Source: Rhodocyclaceae bacterium (GTDB lineage Bacteria; Pseudomonadota; Gammaproteobacteria; Burkholderiales; Rhodocyclaceae). Taken from it: a stretch of DNA of 63,704 nt. Below the pieces are notes generated by a model that searched no databases, was not told where the DNA came from, and saw only the letters and a program-made list of their open reading frames with translations. Numbering within the stretch: the stretch's first letter is position 1; each line of letters opens with the position of its first letter. A program made the translations under genes and the position numbers. The DNA lies in contig JAJVIJ010000015.1 in NCBI GenBank assembly GCA_022072095.1, positions 1-63,704 on the forward strand. Direction: 5' to 3'. This document shows positions 50,907 through 60,595 of this stretch, in pieces.

Positions 50907-52940
50907 ATGGGTTCGTACAGCGTTCGCCGCGTCATACGCTCGGCCTTGCTGCTCGCTTGCATGGCGGTCGTGGCCTGTTCACGGGTGGCCGTCGCCGCGC
51001 CTGCCGATCCTGACTCCCGTTTAATCGAGGCGCGCACGATGTTCGAACGGGCGGACAAGGCTGGGCTCAACCGCGTGGCCTCGGGGTTCGAGCACCCGGT
51101 ACTGCAGATGTATGTCGACTATTGGCTGCTGCGCGTCGATCTCGACCGTGCGACGCCGGTACGGGTTCGTGCATTTCTGGATCGCCATGCCAGTACGCCA
51201 CTGGCCGAGCGGCTGCGGGTCGATTGGGCGAAGCGTCTCGCCGCCGAAGGCCAATGGGAGCGCTTTGCGGAAGAATACGGCCGGCTCGCGGAGCCCGATG
51301 CCGAGCTGCGTTGTCGCGCGCTCGAGCGGCAACTGATGCTGCGGCCCTCAGTCGCGCCGCTATCGGCATCGGCGGCGACGGAGGCGCCGCAACAGCCGAC
51401 GATCGACTCGCTGGAGCCGGTCTGGCGGGAGGCCGAGCGGATTTGGCGCATCGATGCCGAAACGCCCGCCGGCGCCGCCTGCGAACCGGTTTTCACGGTG
51501 CTCGTACAGCGTGGTCGGGTGAGCACCGACGAGCTCTGGTGGCGCCTGCGTCGTCTGGTCGAGGCGGGACGCGAGACGGCGGCGCGCAATACGCTGGACC
51601 TGCTCGCGCACCTCGGCGAGGCAGGCCGCTTGACGGCCGGATCGGTGGGTGTGGCCTTGCGTACGCCACTCAGGCTCGTGACCCATGCTCCGGTCGATTT
51701 CCCGCGATCGCGGGCTGCGCGCGAGTCGATGCTTTGGGCGTTTGCGAGCCTGGCGCGCGTCGATCTGGCAGAGGCCATCTCACAGTGGGCACATCAGGCC
51801 GGGCGGCCGCAGGCCTTTCAGCCCGGCGAACGGGCATACGTCGAGGCGCAACTCGCGTGGCGCGCGGCGCGCGCACATGCGCCGCTGGCGCTGGATTATT
51901 TCCGTCGCGCCGGAGACACGCCGCTCACCGAGGAGCAACGCGAATGGCGGGTGCGTGCGGGACTGCGCGCCGAGGACTGGGCCTTCGTCCTCAACAGCAT
52001 ACAGTCCATGCCGGCCACACAGCGGGCCTTGCCCGCATGGACCTACTGGCAGGGACGAGCCCAGCAGGCGCTTGGTCATGTCGACGAAGCCCGGCGCCTG
52101 TTCGCCGAAATTGCGGCCCAGCCGAACTTCTACGGCAACCTCGCCGATGACGAACTGGGTCGAGGCACGGAGCCACCCCCTGCGGTTGCGCAGGCGCATG
52201 CCGACGATGTCGCGCGGGTTGCGGCCGAGCCGGGCATACATCGGGCTCTGGCGTTGTTCGTGCTGGGGCTTCGCCCGGAAGCCGTGCGCGAATGGAACTG
52301 GGCGCTCAGGGGTCGAGACGACCTTTACCTGTTGGCTGCCGCGGAGCTCGCCCGCCGCGAGGGCATCTGGGATCGGGCGATCTATGCCGCGGAGCGCGTC
52401 GGTGGCCAGGAGGGATATGCCATGCGCTATCTGGCGCCATTCAAGGATGAGGTCTCGCCGCAGGCGCGTGCGCTGGGGCTGGATCCTTCCTGGGTCTATG
52501 GTTTGATGCGTCAGGAAAGTCGGTTCGTCAATACGGCACGTTCGTCTGCGGGGGCTCAGGGCCTCATGCAGTTGATGCCGGCGACGGCGCGTGAGGTCGC
52601 GAAAAAAATCGGACTGGAGGGGTTCCGCACCGAGCGCTTGCAAGAGTTGGCGACGAACGTGACGCTGGGCACGCATTACCTGCGCCAGGTCTTGGATCGC
52701 CTCGACAATCATCCGGTGCTGGCAGCCGCCGCTTACAACGCCGGGCCCGGGCGTGCGCACCGCTGGCGCAGTGCGGCCCCGATGGAAGCCGCGATCTATG
52801 CGGAGACGATCCCGTTCAAGGAAACCCGCGACTACGTCAAGAAAGTCATGAGCAACACGGTGTTCTATGCGGCACTGTTCGAGGGTCGGACACAGCGCCT
52901 GAAGCAGCGCCTGGGTGTCATCCCACCGTCTGTACGTTGA
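50907..52940 (+). CDS. slt: Soluble lytic murein transglycosylase
   Basis: 677 aa from ATG 50907 (ATG 50883 is an alternative). Signal peptide MGSYSVRRVIRSALLLACMA continuing to about residue 31; VVAC is a weak lipobox, so it may be a lipoprotein. A long alpha-helical superhelix fills residues 40-480, and the C-terminal SLT domain has the catalytic Glu in YGLMRQESRFVNTARSSAG, then AQGLMQLMPATAREV and AAAYNAGPGRAHRW. Cleaves glycan strands to anhydro-muropeptides. cca follows after 105 bases. Confidence 0.93.
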   Translation: MGSYSVRRVIRSALLLACMAVVACSRVAVAAPADPDSRLIEARTMFERADKAGLNRVASGFEHPVLQMYVDYWLLRVDLDRATPVRVRAFLDRHASTPLAERLRVDWAKRLAAEGQWERFAEEYGRLAEPDAELRCRALERQLMLRPSVAPLSASAATEAPQQPTIDSLEPVWREAERIWRIDAETPAGAACEPVFTVLVQRGRVSTDELWWRLRRLVEAGRETAARNTLDLLAHLGEAGRLTAGSVGVALRTPLRLVTHAPVDFPRSRAARESMLWAFASLARVDLAEAISQWAHQAGRPQAFQPGERAYVEAQLAWRAARAHAPLALDYFRRAGDTPLTEEQREWRVRAGLRAEDWAFVLNSIQSMPATQRALPAWTYWQGRAQQALGHVDEARRLFAEIAAQPNFYGNLADDELGRGTEPPPAVAQAHADDVARVAAEPGIHRALALFVLGLRPEAVREWNWALRGRDDLYLLAAAELARREGIWDRAIYAAERVGGQEGYAMRYLAPFKDEVSPQARALGLDPSWVYGLMRQESRFVNTARSSAGAQGLMQLMPATAREVAKKIGLEGFRTERLQELATNVTLGTHYLRQVLDRLDNHPVLAAAAYNAGPGRAHRWRSAAPMEAAIYAETIPFKETRDYVKKVMSNTVFYAALFEGRTQRLKQRLGVIPPSVR

Positions 52941-53045
52941 GTCGCATGGGCGAGATGCCACGAGGCACCGAAGGCTGGGTCGTTACAGTCGCCACGTGGT
53001 GGCGGGCGAACGCGCCGGCCGGCCCGAACTAGCCGATCTTCATCC

Positions 53046-54257
53046 ATGCGTGTCTACGCGGTGGGCGGCTGTGTGCGCGATCGGATGCTCGGCTTGCCAG
53101 TCAGCGATCGCGATTGGGTCGTGGTCGGTGCCACGCCGGAGCAGATGATCGCGTTGGGCTATCGCGCCGTCGGTCGAGACTTTCCGGTTTTCCTGCACCC
53201 CGATACCCAGGAAGAGTATGCGCTGGCGCGGACCGAGCGCAAGACGGCGCCGGGCTATCGCGGCTTCGCCGTGCACGCCGATCCGACGGTCACGCTGGAG
53301 GAGGATCTGGCGCGCCGCGATCTGACCATCAATGCCATGGCGGAAGACGAGACGGGGACCGTGATCGATCCCTACGGCGGCCGCCGCGATCTCGCGCTCC
53401 GCCGCTTGCGTCATGTGACGCCGGCGTTCGCCGAGGACCCCGTCCGGATTCTGCGACTGGCCCGCTTCGCAGCCCGTTTCCACGATTTTTGCGTCGCGCC
53501 GGAAACGCTTGCGCTGGCACGCGGCATCGTGTGTTCCGGTGAGGCCGATGCACTGGTGCCGGAGCGTGTCTGGCAGGAACTGTCGCGTGGCCTGATGGAG
53601 GCGCGGCCGGGTCGCATGTGGACCGTGCTGCGTGAGACGTTGCTGGCTACGCGGCTGCTGCCCGAGCTGGCGACGGTTATCGGCGGCTTGCGCCCATCAC
53701 CGAATGGCCTCCGCATAGCCGCCGAAGCCCATCTGGTGCGTGCGCTCGATGTCGCGGCCGCATATGGTGTCGGTGCCCCGGTTTGCTGGGCGGTGCTGCT
53801 TGCGCAGCTTGCGGAGTTTCCGGAGGCGGCTCAGCGGGCCGAAGCGCTTTCACGGCGTCTGCGCGTGCCCGCTCACAGCCTGGACCTCGGCCGTCTCGCC
53901 GCCGAGTTGCGCCAGGCGATGGGCGAGGTCGACGCGCTCGATGCCGAAGGGCGCGTGCGCCTGCTGGAACGTTTGGACAGTGTGCGCCGCCCGCAGCGCC
54001 TGATGGAGCTGCTGCAAGCCTTCGCCTGCGATCACCTGGCGTTTTCTTCCGGACCCCAGGACCGGCGCACGCAAGCCGGACTCGCCGAGCTTTATCCGCC
54101 TGCGGCCGTCTGGCAGGCCGCTGCCACCGTATGCGCCGAGGTCGATGCCGGCAGGGTTGCGCGAGAATTCCAGGATGCCCCATCCCCAGACCTGGGGGCC
54201 GCGATCCGAGCCGCGGTTCATGCGGAACGTGTGCGTGCGGTGGCGGAAATTGGCTGA
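53046..54257 (+). CDS. cca: CCA tRNA nucleotidyltransferase, with HD domain motifs lost
   Basis: 403 aa. Head domain: MRVYAVGGCVRDRMLGLPVS, SDRDWVVVGATPEQM with catalytic Asp pair, EEDLARRDLTINAMA and AFAEDPVRILRLARFAARF. It adds or repairs the CCA end of tRNA. The C-terminal region aligns with the HD domain of long Cca enzymes (LVRALDVAAAYG; RLRVPAHSLDLGRLAAEL), but the HD-LGK and HHGH metal sites are replaced by LLAQLAEFPEAAQ, so phosphohydrolase activity is probably absent. A separate pcnB at 24 kb excludes a PcnB role. Confidence 0.93.
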   Translation: MRVYAVGGCVRDRMLGLPVSDRDWVVVGATPEQMIALGYRAVGRDFPVFLHPDTQEEYALARTERKTAPGYRGFAVHADPTVTLEEDLARRDLTINAMAEDETGTVIDPYGGRRDLALRRLRHVTPAFAEDPVRILRLARFAARFHDFCVAPETLALARGIVCSGEADALVPERVWQELSRGLMEARPGRMWTVLRETLLATRLLPELATVIGGLRPSPNGLRIAAEAHLVRALDVAAAYGVGAPVCWAVLLAQLAEFPEAAQRAEALSRRLRVPAHSLDLGRLAAELRQAMGEVDALDAEGRVRLLERLDSVRRPQRLMELLQAFACDHLAFSSGPQDRRTQAGLAELYPPAAVWQAAATVCAEVDAGRVAREFQDAPSPDLGAAIRAAVHAERVRAVAEIG

Positions 54258-54273
54258 GGCCGGCGGGGCCGCG

Positions 54274-54786
54274 ATGGATCGCGACATCGGCTTTTCCGCG
54301 GTGTTTGCGGCGCCATGTTTCGCGCTCGGCGTGCGCTGCGATGGCCAGCGGGTACTCGGCATCGAGTTTCTGCCGAGCCAGGCGGCCAGACCGGCGCGCG
54401 ATTCGCTGTCCCAGCTCGTGCTGTCCCAACTCGCGGCCTATTTCGATGACCCGGCATGCGGCTTTCGCTTGCCGCTCGCCCCGGCAGGCAGCGTGTTTCA
54501 GCGACGCGTATGGGCCGAAATCGCCGCGATTCCGTCCGGTTCGATCCGTCACTACGGTGACTTGGCGGATACGCTGGGGAGTTCGGCACGTGCCGTAGGC
54601 CAGGCCTGTGGCGCGAATCCCTACCCCGTCGTGGTTCCCTGCCATCGCGTGCTTGCGAAAGCTGCGGGCGGTGCCTCGGCGCTGGGTGGTTTTGCCCACA
54701 GCCGCGCATCGGACTGGCGGGCGATCAAGCGCTGGCTGTTGCTCCACGAGGGCGTGTCGCCGTGGAACGATGAAGCCTGCCGCTGA
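54274..54786 (+). CDS. ogt: Methylated-DNA-protein-cysteine methyltransferase
   Basis: 170 aa from ATG 54274; upstream in-frame ATGs lie inside cca. C-terminal alkyltransferase domain: VFQRRVWAEIAAIPSGSIRH, SARAVGQACGANPYPVVVPC with the acceptor Cys in PCHRVL, then ALGGFAHS. The N-terminal RNase-H-like part is short. Repairs O6-methylguanine by suicide transfer. Overlaps xerD by 17 bases. Confidence 0.9.
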   Translation: MDRDIGFSAVFAAPCFALGVRCDGQRVLGIEFLPSQAARPARDSLSQLVLSQLAAYFDDPACGFRLPLAPAGSVFQRRVWAEIAAIPSGSIRHYGDLADTLGSSARAVGQACGANPYPVVVPCHRVLAKAAGGASALGGFAHSRASDWRAIKRWLLLHEGVSPWNDEACR

Positions 54787-55708
54787 TGAGGCCGGGTGTG
54801 CTTTGCAGCCGCTCGCGCCGGACGACGCCGCGATCATCGAAGGCCTGAGCGACGCGCTGTGGCTGGAGGACGGCTTGTCGCCACGCTCGCTTGCCGCCTA
54901 CCGCAGCGACCTGCGCCTGTTCGCGATCTGGCTTCGGCATCGACGGCAAACCTTGCTGCATGCCGCCGAACATGACATTGCAGCCTATCTCGCCGAGTTC
55001 GCCGGGCGTGCCCGCCCGGCCAGTCAGCGTCGGCTGATCGCCAGTCTGCGGCGTCTGTACCGCTGGCTGATGCGCCAGGGGCGACTGGGTGCGGACCCGA
55101 CGGCTCGGATCGAATTGCCGGCTCCACCTCAGCGTCTGCCCAGGGTGTTGTCGGAGACCCAGGTGGAAGCCCTGCTCGCGGCACCGGCGACCGACACGCC
55201 GCGAGGGCAGCGCGATCGGGCCATGCTCGAGCTGCTCTATGCGACCGGTCTGCGTGTGTCCGAGCTGGTTGGCATGAGGCTCGTCATGCTCAGCCTGGAC
55301 ATGGGCGTCGTGCGCGTGCTCGGCAAGGGGGGGCGGGAGCGCCTCGTGCCCATGGGTGAACTGGCACGCGCCTGGCTCGAGCAGTTTCTCGATGATGGCC
55401 GATTGCGCCTGCTCGGCGGGCGAGCCAGCGACGTGCTGTTTCCGACGGCACAGGGGCGGGCGATGAGCCGGCAAATGTTCTGGTCCCTGATCAAGCGCTA
55501 CGCGTTGTCGGCCGGGATCGAGCCCTCGAGTCTGTCGCCGCATACGCTGCGGCATGCGTTCGCCACCCACCTGATCAACCATGGCGCCGATCTCCGCGTC
55601 GTGCAGTTGCTGCTCGGTCATGCGGACATGGCGACGACCCAGATTTACACGCATGTCGCGCGCGAACGCCTGAAAGCCTTGCACGCGGCGCATCATCCGC
55701 GGGGTTGA
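54770..55708 (+). CDS. xerD: Tyrosine recombinase XerD
   Basis: 312 aa from ATG 54770. N-terminal SAM-like domain (GLSPRSLAAYRSDLRLFAIW) and catalytic domain with Arg in LYATGLRVSELVGMR, Lys in VLGKGGRERLVPM, HTLRHAFATHLINHG, LLGHADMATTQIYTH and the Tyr nucleophile within that last block. Resolves chromosome dimers with XerC. The Xer core (not a phage integrase) is supported by length and the LSPHTLRH block. Confidence 0.92.
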   Translation: MKPAADEAGCALQPLAPDDAAIIEGLSDALWLEDGLSPRSLAAYRSDLRLFAIWLRHRRQTLLHAAEHDIAAYLAEFAGRARPASQRRLIASLRRLYRWLMRQGRLGADPTARIELPAPPQRLPRVLSETQVEALLAAPATDTPRGQRDRAMLELLYATGLRVSELVGMRLVMLSLDMGVVRVLGKGGRERLVPMGELARAWLEQFLDDGRLRLLGGRASDVLFPTAQGRAMSRQMFWSLIKRYALSAGIEPSSLSPHTLRHAFATHLINHGADLRVVQLLLGHADMATTQIYTHVARERLKALHAAHHPRG

Positions 55709-55845
55709 GTCGGGCACAGCGATGCGAGAAGTAAGCTTGAGCGCGCGGTTCGGTCTACTAGCTGAGGGCTTGTCGGGCTGACGCGGGTGTTGGCTCGCCG
55801 GGCAAACCAGTGTTCTCTGGCCATCATCTTCGCCCAAGGAGTCCG

Positions 55846-56850
55846 ATGATGTTGATTCGCAAACCGGCGGATATTCCGCCTTCCGAGATCACGCCTCGAT
55901 CCACATATGTCGAGCGCCGCCGCTTCCTTGGCAAACTGGCAAGCGTCGGAGGTGTGGGGGGGGTGAGTGGAATGAGCGGGATGAGCGGCGTGGGGGCGCT
56001 GGCCATGGCTGCGATGTCCTGGCGGCCTGGGGATGCTGTGGCCGAGGTCGGCGCCGGCTCCCTGGGCGCGCTCGTGAAGAGCGCACACAGCACGAACGAA
56101 ACGCCGAACAGCCTGCACGATATCAGCCACTACAACAATTTCTACGAGTTCGGCGTCGACAAGGCTGCGCCGGCGGCGCAGGCACACACGCTGGTCACGC
56201 GTCCGTGGACGGTGCGCGTCGAGGGCCTGGTGAAGAAACCCAGGCAGATCGCGATCGAGGATATCCTGAAGCTCGCGCCGCTCGAGGAACGTATCTATCG
56301 CCTGCGTTGCGTCGAAGGCTGGTCGATGGTGATTCCATGGGTGGGTTTCCCGCTCGAACGCCTGATCCGGTGGGCCGAGCCCTTGTCGGACGCGAAGTTC
56401 GTCGAGTTCGTCAGCCTGCATGACCCGAAGCAGATGCCCGGACAGCTGTTTCCGGTGCTGCGTTGGCCATACGTCGAGGGTTTGCGTCTGGACGAGGCGA
56501 TGCATCCGCTGGCCTTGCTCGCTGTGGGCTTGTACGGCGACATCCTGCCCAAGCAGAACGGGGCGCCACTGCGCATCGTGGTCCCGTGGAAATACGGCTT
56601 CAAGAGTGGCAAGTCGATCGTTGCACTGCGCTTCGTTGCGCAGCAGCCGGTGACCTCCTGGATGCGCGCAGCGCCCAGCGAATACGGCTTTTACTCGAAC
56701 GTCAATCCGGACGTCGATCATCCGCGCTGGAGTCAGGCGCGCGAGCGGCGTATCGGCGAGTTCGGCAAGCGCAAGACCCTTCCTTTCAACGGCTACGGCG
56801 AGCAGGTCGCCGGCCTTTATGCGGGCATGGACCTGCGGAAGCAGTTTTGA
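55846..56850 (+). CDS. msrP: Methionine-sulfoxide reductase catalytic subunit MsrP
   Basis: 334 aa from ATG 55846, with AAGGAG 7 bases upstream. Twin-arginine signal [11 protein letters not shown], in which the hydrophobic part is unusually Gly/Ser/Met-rich ([20 protein letters not shown]). The sulfite-oxidase-fold domain has the molybdenum-binding Cys in [19 protein letters not shown], plus NNFYEFG and [17 protein letters not shown]. Repairs oxidised Met in periplasmic proteins using electrons from MsrQ. Overlaps msrQ (TGATG). Confidence 0.95.
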   Translation: MMLIRKPADIPPSEITPRSTYVERRRFLGKLASVGGVGGVSGMSGMSGVGALAMAAMSWRPGDAVAEVGAGSLGALVKSAHSTNETPNSLHDISHYNNFYEFGVDKAAPAAQAHTLVTRPWTVRVEGLVKKPRQIAIEDILKLAPLEERIYRLRCVEGWSMVIPWVGFPLERLIRWAEPLSDAKFVEFVSLHDPKQMPGQLFPVLRWPYVEGLRLDEAMHPLALLAVGLYGDILPKQNGAPLRIVVPWKYGFKSGKSIVALRFVAQQPVTSWMRAAPSEYGFYSNVNPDVDHPRWSQARERRIGEFGKRKTLPFNGYGEQVAGLYAGMDLRKQF

Positions 56851-57530
56851 TGTGGGCAGGGCGCGTGGCCAAACCGTCGGCGGCATGGCTGGCCCGCATC
56901 AAGGTCGCGCTTTTTCTCGCCTGCCTGTTGCCGACGGTTCTTTTGGCCTTGGGGGTCTATCAGGATCGGTTGGGCCCGAACCCGATCGAGGTCGTGACGC
57001 GTGGCACCGGCGAGTGGACCTTGCGCCTGCTGTTGATCACCTTGACGGTCACGCCGCTATGCCGATCGAGCGGCTGGAAATGGTTGATGCGCATGCGCCG
57101 CATGCTTGGGCTGTTTGCGTTCTATTACGCACTGCTGCATCTCGGCAGCTACCTGTGGCTCGATCAGTTTTTCGATTGGGGGGCGATCGGCCGGGATATC
57201 CTCAAGCGTCCGTTCATCACCGTAGGTGTGGCTGCGTTCATGCTGCTGGTGCCGCTGGCAGCGACCTCGAACCAGGCGATGGTGCGCCGACTGGGCGGCC
57301 GGCGCTGGCTGCGGCTGCACCGCAGTGTCTACCTGATCGCGATACTCGCCGTGACGCATTTCTGGTGGCTCGTGAAGAGGGACATCACCGAACCTGTGGT
57401 TTATGCGTCGATCCTCGCGGTGCTGCTCGGCATGCGCCTGCCCCTGCACCGGTGGGGGCAGGCGCGGACGCAAGCCGCAGCCAAAGGGCGAGCGCGTGTC
57501 ACTGGTCCGGCTTGGCCCCGGAATCCTTGA
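56850..57530 (+). CDS. msrQ: Heme-binding membrane subunit MsrQ
   Basis: 226 aa. Six helices of the ferric-reductase-like fold; LGPNPIEVVTRGTGEWTLRL, MRRMLGLFAFYYALLHLGSY and LHRSVYLIAILAVTHFWWLV supply the heme His ligands. Passes electrons from the quinone pool or flavin to MsrP. The last 32 bases overlap a convergent TctC gene. Confidence 0.94.
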   Translation: MWAGRVAKPSAAWLARIKVALFLACLLPTVLLALGVYQDRLGPNPIEVVTRGTGEWTLRLLLITLTVTPLCRSSGWKWLMRMRRMLGLFAFYYALLHLGSYLWLDQFFDWGAIGRDILKRPFITVGVAAFMLLVPLAATSNQAMVRRLGGRRWLRLHRSVYLIAILAVTHFWWLVKRDITEPVVYASILAVLLGMRLPLHRWGQARTQAAAKGRARVTGPAWPRNP

Positions 57531-58473
57531 TGACCTTGGACCACTTCACGATCTCGCTGCGGACGAAAGTCGCGCTTTCGTCGGGGCCGTAGCCCATCGC
57601 TTCCAGGCCGCCGCGAGGGCTGAAATAGCGCTCATACACGTCCGGTGCGTTCATGGCCTTGGTGATTTCGGCATGCAACTTCGCGGCGATGTCCTTGGGC
57701 AGGCCGGCGGGTGCGAGAAAACCTAGCCAGGCGTAGGCATCGAACCCCGGCACGCCGGCTTCGATCATGGTCGGGGTGTCGGGGACCGCGGCGGAGCGCT
57801 TCGGGGTGCCCACCGCGAGCAACTTCAGTTTGCCCGACTTGATGTGCGGCATGGCTGAGATCGGGTCGTTGAACAGCATCGGGACCTGCCCGGCGACGAC
57901 GTCGGCCAAGGCTGGGCCGGCGCCCTTGTAAGGCACGTGGCCGAGATTGATGCCGGCCAGGGATTTGAACATTTCCCCTCCCAGATGCGAGGCTTGACCG
58001 TTGCCGGCCGAGGCAAAGAAGATCTGGCCGGGCTTGGCCTTGGCCATCGCGATCAGTTCCCTGACGTTGTTGACCCCGAGCGAGGGATGCACCACCAGGT
58101 AAAGCGGCAGGCGAGCCACCATCGCGACGGGCGTGAAGTCGCGCACCGTATCGTAGGGAAGCTTCGGATACAGGCCGGCATTGATGGCGTGCGCGGTGGC
58201 CACCACCAGCAGCGTATAGCCGTCCGGTGCCGCGCGCACCGCGGCCTCGGAGCCGATGATGCCGGCCGCGCCGGGTCGATTGTCGACGATGAATTGCTGC
58301 CCGGTGCTTTCGCTGACCTTTTGCAAGATCGCGCGTGGCAGCACATCGATGATGCCACCCGCCGAAGAGGGGACGATCACGCGGACCGGTTTGCTTGGGT
58401 AGTTGTCGGCCGAGGCCGGCGCTGCACACAGCAGGCCAATGAGACTGAGGGTTGCAAGCAATATACGCGACAT
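57499..58473 (-). CDS. Bug-family (TctC) tripartite tricarboxylate-type binding receptor
   Basis: 324 aa from ATG 58473. Signal peptide ending PASA at residue 22. YPSKPVRVIVPSSAGG, VDNRPGAAGIIGSEAAVRAA, DGYTLLVVATAHAIN, LPYDTVRDFTPVAMVARLPL and VPYKGAGPALADVVAGQV are canonical Bug-family blocks. Periplasmic binding protein for carboxylates; ligand unknown. No TctA/TctB membrane genes are adjacent. It overlaps msrQ by 32 bases on the opposite strand. Confidence 0.92.
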   Translation of the reverse strand: MSRILLATLSLIGLLCAAPASADNYPSKPVRVIVPSSAGGIIDVLPRAILQKVSESTGQQFIVDNRPGAAGIIGSEAAVRAAPDGYTLLVVATAHAINAGLYPKLPYDTVRDFTPVAMVARLPLYLVVHPSLGVNNVRELIAMAKAKPGQIFFASAGNGQASHLGGEMFKSLAGINLGHVPYKGAGPALADVVAGQVPMLFNDPISAMPHIKSGKLKLLAVGTPKRSAAVPDTPTMIEAGVPGFDAYAWLGFLAPAGLPKDIAAKLHAEITKAMNAPDVYERYFSPRGGLEAMGYGPDESATFVRSEIVKWSKVIKDSGAKPDQ

Positions 58474-58555
58474 CAGGGTTTCTCCGTGAAGGGGTTTAAA
58501 AAAATCCAAACCTAGCGCGGGGCAGGCATTGGCGGTTTGCGCGAGATCAGTTCAT

Positions 58556-59542
58556 TCAGTTCATCTTGGGCAGCTTGGCGTCCCGGAACACCCGTGCCCA
58601 TTTGTCGATTTCACGACGGATCGCGTCTGCAAACTGCTCCGGCGTGCTGGCGACCACGTCGAGCCCGGATTGCGTCATCCTTTCCTGTACATCGGGGAGC
58701 TGGAAGATGCGTACGAGTTCGGCATGCAGGCGATTGATGACATCGCGCGGCGTGCCGGCCGGCACCAGGAAGCCGGTGAAGGCGGCCGCGTCATAGCCCG
58801 GATATCCGGATTCGGCGACGGTGGGGACCTCGGGCAACAAGGGCGTGCGCTTGGGCGAGGTGACCGCGAGCGCACGGAGCTTGCCGCCCCGGACCTGAGG
58901 CAGTGCCGAAATCGATGGGTCGAACAGGAACTGGATTTGGCCGCCCATCAGGTCGGTCAATGCGGGAGGCGTGCCCTTGTAGGCCACGGAGGTGACCTCG
59001 ATGCCGGTGGTCAGTTTGAACAGCTCGCCGCTCAGCTGCGATACGCTGGCCGAATAGCCCATGGCCAGCCCGCCCGGCCTGGCCTTGGCCTGCGCGACCA
59101 GGTCTTTCACCGATTGGCCCGAAAAACTGTTGTTGACGAGCAGGACGTAAGGCACCGTGCCGACCAGCATGACCGGGGCGAAATCCTTGATCGGGTCGTA
59201 AGGCAGCTTCGAGAACAGGTTGCTGTTGATGCCATGGGTGCCGTTGGAGGCGAGCACCATCGTGTAGCCGTCGGGCGCGGCACGCGCGACCAGTTCAGTG
59301 CCGATGATGCCGTTGGCGCCAGCGCGGTTGTCGACCACCACCGGCTGGCCAAGGCCATCGCTCATCTTCTGCGCGATCAGGCGCGCCAGAATGTCGGTGC
59401 TGCTGCCCGCCGGAAAGGGGGCGACGATGCGCAGCGGTTTGTTCGGGAAGCCCTGCTGGGCGCACAAGGTGCCCGAAAACAGGCCTGTAACGCCCAGGCA
59501 CAGCGCGGTCAGCATGCCGGCGAACGAAGGTGTACGGATCAT
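58556..59542 (-). CDS. Bug-family (TctC) binding receptor, second copy
   Basis: 328 aa from ATG 59542, with GAGGAGACAA as ribosome site. Signal peptide ending LCAQ near residue 28. KPLRIVAPFPAGSSTDILAR, VDNRAGANGIIGTELVARAA, LPYDPIKDFAPVMLVGTVPY and VAYKGTPPALTDLMGGQIQF. Clearly paralogous to the downstream copy but only moderately similar, so an old duplication or separate acquisition. Same strand, 82 bases apart; probably one transcript. Confidence 0.92.
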   Translation of the reverse strand: MIRTPSFAGMLTALCLGVTGLFSGTLCAQQGFPNKPLRIVAPFPAGSSTDILARLIAQKMSDGLGQPVVVDNRAGANGIIGTELVARAAPDGYTMVLASNGTHGINSNLFSKLPYDPIKDFAPVMLVGTVPYVLLVNNSFSGQSVKDLVAQAKARPGGLAMGYSASVSQLSGELFKLTTGIEVTSVAYKGTPPALTDLMGGQIQFLFDPSISALPQVRGGKLRALAVTSPKRTPLLPEVPTVAESGYPGYDAAAFTGFLVPAGTPRDVINRLHAELVRIFQLPDVQERMTQSGLDVVASTPEQFADAIRREIDKWARVFRDAKLPKMN

Positions 59543-59672
59543 GTTTGTCTCCTCACCGGCATGTCGATTATCGTGGCGCCGCGGCGGCCGGCTCGCAAGG
59601 GCCAGCCGAGGATACAAGTTTTGACCATGCGGCGGGTAGTATTGCAAGCATTGCCGTGTGATGGTGGATGTG

Positions 59673-60500
59673 ATGGCGACCTACGCGATCGGTGATCTGC
59701 AAGGCTGTCTGGAACCGTTCGAGGCCTTGCTTGCCGAGATCGGGTTCAGTCCCGGGCGGGACCGTTTATGGCTGACCGGCGACCTGGTGAATCGCGGTCC
59801 GGATTCTCTGGGCGTGTTGCGCAGGGTGCGTGGTCTGGGCGCGTCGGCGGTCACGGTGCTCGGCAATCACGATCTCCACCTGCTGATGGTGGCCGCGGGC
59901 CACGGGCGTCTGCACGCGGAAGACACCTTGGGCGCAGTGCTCGACGCGCCGGACCGCGACGATCTGCTCGACTGGCTGCGTCGTCGGCCACTGCTGCATG
60001 TCGAGCCACCGTATTTCATGGTGCACGCCGGCTTGTTGCCGGCCTGGTCGGTGGCGCAGGCGCAGGAGCTGGCGCAAGAGGTGGGCGAGACGCTGGCGGG
60101 CAAGCATTGCGCATCGCTGCTCGAACACATGTACGGCAACCTGCCCGACCGCTGGGACGATGCGCTTTGCGGTTGGGAACGCCAGCGGGTGATCATCAAT
60201 GCCATGACGCGCATGCGCGTATGCACGGCCGACGGGCGCATGGCCCTGGCCTTCAAGGGGCCACCCGGGAATGCCCCTGCAGGGTATCTGCCGTGGTTCG
60301 TGGTCCCGGGGCGCGCCAGTGCCGGCGACACCGCGATTTGCGGACACTGGTCGGCGCTCGGTTTCTTGATGACGCCAGGCTTGATCGCACTGGACTCGGG
60401 CTGCCTATGGGGGGGATGCCTCACTGCAGTGCGACTGGAGGATGGCCGGGTGTTTCGCCGGCGCTGTCCGAGATCCGTGGCACCGGAGGGCTGGGGCTAG
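59673..60500 (+). CDS. apaH: Symmetrical bis(5'-nucleosyl)-tetraphosphatase
   Basis: 275 aa from ATG 59673 (ATG 59658 adds five residues). Calcineurin-like metal motifs: YAIGDLQGCLEPFEAL, LTGDLVNRGPDSLGVLRRVR, VLGNHDLHLL, then MVHAGLLPAWSV and GHWSALG with a closing LDSGCLWGGCLTAVRL. Hydrolyses Ap4A to two ADP. The usual ksgA neighbour is not present. Confidence 0.95.
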   Translation: MATYAIGDLQGCLEPFEALLAEIGFSPGRDRLWLTGDLVNRGPDSLGVLRRVRGLGASAVTVLGNHDLHLLMVAAGHGRLHAEDTLGAVLDAPDRDDLLDWLRRRPLLHVEPPYFMVHAGLLPAWSVAQAQELAQEVGETLAGKHCASLLEHMYGNLPDRWDDALCGWERQRVIINAMTRMRVCTADGRMALAFKGPPGNAPAGYLPWFVVPGRASAGDTAICGHWSALGFLMTPGLIALDSGCLWGGCLTAVRLEDGRVFRRRCPRSVAPEGWG

Positions 60501-60595
60501 GCGGCGAGGAAGGATGTCCGGGTCTAGCCTTCTTCCGTCGTCCGTGTCCGATATCGAAAAGCGTGATCCGGCCAGCGTTCGTTCACTAACTGGAC

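Noticed and set aside
52991-53006. CGCCAC...GTGGCG hairpin between slt and cca
   Set aside because: Short stem without a T-run; too common in this GC-rich DNA to call a terminator.
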